Assembly: GCA_947450745.1 (NCBI GenBank)
Contig: CANFYD010000186.1
Coordinates: 1 to 7,187 of the forward strand
DNA length: 7,187 bases
Source: Burkholderiales bacterium
Lineage (GTDB): Bacteria; Pseudomonadota; Gammaproteobacteria; Burkholderiales; Burkholderiaceae_C
Direction: 5' to 3'
Part shown: in pieces, positions 5,483-7,187 of the stretch
Position numbering within the stretch: the first letter of the stretch is position 1
Layout of the letters: each line of letters starts with the position of its first letter
Program-made: the position numbers and the translations under genes
Notes under the pieces: model-generated
Databases searched by the model: none
The model's input: only the letters and a program-made list of their open reading frames with translations
What the model was told of the DNA's origin: nothing

Positions 5483-6964
5483 ATGCCCATGACACTTCTT
5501 TCTTCTTTACGCCGCGACTGGCTTTTCAACATCCGTAGCGATCTGCTGGCCGGCCTGGTCGTGGCCTTGGCCCTGATTCCCGAAGCGATTGCTTTTTCCA
5601 TCATTGCCGGCGTAGACCCCAAGGTCGGGCTTTACGCCTCGTTCAGCATGGCCATGGTGATTGCCTTCACCGGTGGCCGCGCCGGCATGATTTCAGCCGC
5701 CACCGGTGCGATGGCCTTGCTGATGATCACCTTGGTCAAGGACCATGGCCTGCAATACCTGCTGGCCACCACGCTGCTGACCGGCCTGCTGCAAATTCTG
5801 GCGGGTGCCCTGAAGCTGGGGGCGCTGATGCGCTTTGTCTCGCGCTCTGTGGTCACCGGCTTTGTCAATGCGCTGGCCATTCTGATCTTCATGGCGCAAT
5901 TGCCCGAGCTGACGAATGTGTCGTGGGTGGTCTACGCGATGACCGCTGGCGGCCTGGCCATCATTTACGGCCTGCCCTACCTCACGCGAGCTGTGCCATC
6001 GCCGCTGGTCACCATCGTGGTGTTGACGGCCGTGTCGATGTGGCTGGGCCTGGACATCCGCACCGTCGGCGACATGGGCGCCTTGCCCGACAGCCTGCCG
6101 ATCTTCTTGTTCCCCGACGTGCCGCTGAACCTCGCCACGCTGCAAATCATCTTCCCCTACGCAGTGACGCTGGCCATGGTGGGGCTGCTGGAGTCGATGA
6201 TGACTGCGTCCATCGTTGATGAGTTGACCGACACGCCCAGCAACAAGAACCGCGAATGCGTCGGCCAAGGCGTGGCCAATATCGCCACCGGCTTCATCGG
6301 CGGCATGGCCGGCTGCGCCATGATCGGGCAGTCGGTCATCAATGTGAAATCAGGCGGACGCGGGCGCTTGTCGACCTTGGTGGCCGGTGTTTTCCTGCTC
6401 TTGATGGTGGTGTTTCTGGGGCCCTGGGTCAGCCAGATCCCGATGGCGGCGCTGGTCGCGGTGATGATCATGGTCAGCATCGGCACCTTCAGCTGGGACT
6501 CGGTCAAGAAGCTGCGCAGCCACCCGCCCAGCTCCTCGCTGGTGATGCTGGCCACGGTGGTGGTGACGGTGTCCACCCACGACTTGGCCAAGGGGGTGTT
6601 CGTCGGCGTGTTGCTGTCCGGCCTGTTCTTTGCCCACAAGGTCAGCCGCGTGCTGCGCATCGACCGCACAGGCAGTACTGAGCTGCGCCGCTACGACGTG
6701 GTCGGCCAGGTGTTTTTTGCGTCCAGCGAGACCTTCATCGCCGCCTTCGACTTCAAGGAGGCGGTGCAGCAGGTACGCATCGATGTCAGCCGCGCGCACT
6801 TTTGGGACATCAGCGCCATCAGCGCGCTGGACAAGGTGGTGATGAAGTTCAAACGCGAAGGCACAGCCGTCGAGGTGACCGGGCTGAACGAAGCCAGCAC
6901 CACGCTGGTGGACCGCTTCGCGATTCACGACAAACCCGGTGCAGTTGAGAATCTGATGCATTGA
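5483..6964 (+). CDS. SulP-family inorganic anion transporter with STAS domain
   Basis: The 493-residue protein is a polytopic inner-membrane transporter of the SulP (SLC26-like) family, which moves anions such as sulfate or bicarbonate. The N-terminal family signature is clear: 'AGLVVALALIPEAIAFSIIAG' with Pro33, followed by 'VDPKVGLYASF' (44-54). A second core signature lies at 273-290 (GGMAGCAMIGQSVINVKS). Hydrophobic segments run from about 20 to 390, followed by a cytosolic STAS domain (about 400-485) with the characteristic 'WDISAISALDKVV' (441-453). It is shorter than many SulP proteins (typically over 550 residues) and resembles the compact YbaR-like group, whose substrate is not firmly assigned. 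ATG 5483 is used; the in-frame ATG 5489 is an equally possible start, and neither has a clear Shine-Dalgarno site. It seems to have its own promoter and leader, separate from the adhesin unit. Confidence 0.93.
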   Translation: MPMTLLSSLRRDWLFNIRSDLLAGLVVALALIPEAIAFSIIAGVDPKVGLYASFSMAMVIAFTGGRAGMISAATGAMALLMITLVKDHGLQYLLATTLLTGLLQILAGALKLGALMRFVSRSVVTGFVNALAILIFMAQLPELTNVSWVVYAMTAGGLAIIYGLPYLTRAVPSPLVTIVVLTAVSMWLGLDIRTVGDMGALPDSLPIFLFPDVPLNLATLQIIFPYAVTLAMVGLLESMMTASIVDELTDTPSNKNRECVGQGVANIATGFIGGMAGCAMIGQSVINVKSGGRGRLSTLVAGVFLLLMVVFLGPWVSQIPMAALVAVMIMVSIGTFSWDSVKKLRSHPPSSSLVMLATVVVTVSTHDLAKGVFVGVLLSGLFFAHKVSRVLRIDRTGSTELRRYDVVGQVFFASSETFIAAFDFKEAVQQVRIDVSRAHFWDISAISALDKVVMKFKREGTAVEVTGLNEASTTLVDRFAIHDKPGAVENLMH

Positions 6965-7007
6965 GCGCTGTTCAACGCCGCAAGATCCAGCCGTAGCGTG
7001 GTTCTTG

Positions 7008-7028
7008 GCGCAGGTCTTGCCCTGACGC
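7008..7028. terminator. Weak hairpin between convergent genes, possible shared terminator
   Basis: GCGCAGG (7008-7014) pairs with CCTG-A-CGC (7021-7028), with one bulged A and a 6-nt loop. An outer pairing TAGCGT (6994-6999) with ACGCTA (7025-7030) is a competing option. It lies between the ends of two converging genes, where terminators are expected. Neither strand has a T-run after the stem, so intrinsic termination would be inefficient. Confidence 0.3.
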
Positions 7029-7187
7029 TATCGCCCGCTGACCATCTTGGACAGCTCGGCAACGCCAATCGGCGGGCGGGTCAGCCAGGGCACGATGAAA
7101 CTGCGTTGGGCCAGCCCGGCCGCCATGCGGGCCAACTGCCGGCGCTCACCGGCCAGACGCGCCGCCAGCAACCGGTCTTGGGTGCCA
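7028..7187 (-). CDS. C-terminal end of a minus-strand gene, possibly ArsA/GET3-like ATPase (5' end outside window)
   Basis: Read on the minus strand from 7186, an open frame of 52 codons ends at a TAG stop (7028-7030). The visible residues include an Arg/Ala-rich helix ('RLAGERRQLARMAAGLAQ'), then 'SFIVPWLTRPPIGVAELSKM' and a short end. The 'VPW...PPxGvaeL' pattern resembles the C-terminus of single-domain ArsA/GET3-type anion-transporting ATPases, but the P-loop and other diagnostic motifs lie outside the window, so the family call is tentative. Composition and the orderly hydrophobic/charged pattern support real coding. It converges on the SulP gene, with 63 bases between the stops. Confidence 0.6.
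   Translation of the reverse strand, partial: GTQDRLLAARLAGERRQLARMAAGLAQRSFIVPWLTRPPIGVAELSKMVSGR

Noticed and set aside
5693..6268. A minus-strand open frame opposite the SulP gene
   Set aside because: It has a His/Gln/Arg-rich translation without hydrophobic or domain pattern, while the plus strand carries an unmistakable SulP protein.
1..7187. CRISPR array, tRNA, rRNA, insertion sequence or integration site
   Set aside because: No regular direct repeats with spacers, cloverleaf-like sequence, transposase motifs or terminal inverted repeats were found by reading both strands.

Overview
The window is GC-rich DNA with dense, nearly gap-free coding and weak Shine-Dalgarno signals. The only recognisable promoter-like element is a TACAAT-type -10 box. 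This fits a betaproteobacterium, most likely Burkholderiales. That placement is an inference from base composition and protein style; there is no marker gene in the window.

Region 1 (1-5177) is one tightly packed plus-strand unit of three genes. The first is the 3' end of a large surface or extracellular protein: a VCBS-like repeat, two dystroglycan-type cadherin-like domains separated by a Pro/Ala-rich linker, and a basic C-terminal tail with no RTX repeats. It overlaps by 4 nt (ATGA) with a HlyD-like membrane fusion protein that has an unusually long cytosolic, possibly GAF-like, N-terminal domain. That gene abuts (TAA-GTG) a polytopic protein that joins a PqqD-like N-terminal domain, an M50 site-2-protease core with intact zinc-site motifs (HELGH and NxxPxxxxDG), and a C-terminal lipoyl/HlyD-like periplasmic adaptor. 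The layout suggests a dedicated export and/or processing machine for the adhesin. No ABC transporter or TolC-like gene is visible, so the machine may differ from classical type I secretion or may borrow missing parts from elsewhere. This is the most interesting part of the window.

Region 2 (5178-5482) is a gene-free stretch of about 305 bp. It holds a candidate promoter (-10 box at 5237-5242), then roughly 230 nt of leader rich in potential RNA stems. These include a strong GC hairpin at 5397-5427 and a 10-bp hairpin at 5453-5477 that ends 5 nt before the next start codon.

Region 3 (5483-6964) encodes a compact SulP-family anion transporter with a C-terminal STAS domain. Region 4 (6965-7187) is a short convergent intergenic hairpin followed by the C-terminal 52 codons of a minus-strand gene, tentatively an ArsA/GET3-like ATPase. 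The SulP and minus-strand genes look like ordinary housekeeping neighbours, unrelated to the adhesin unit.
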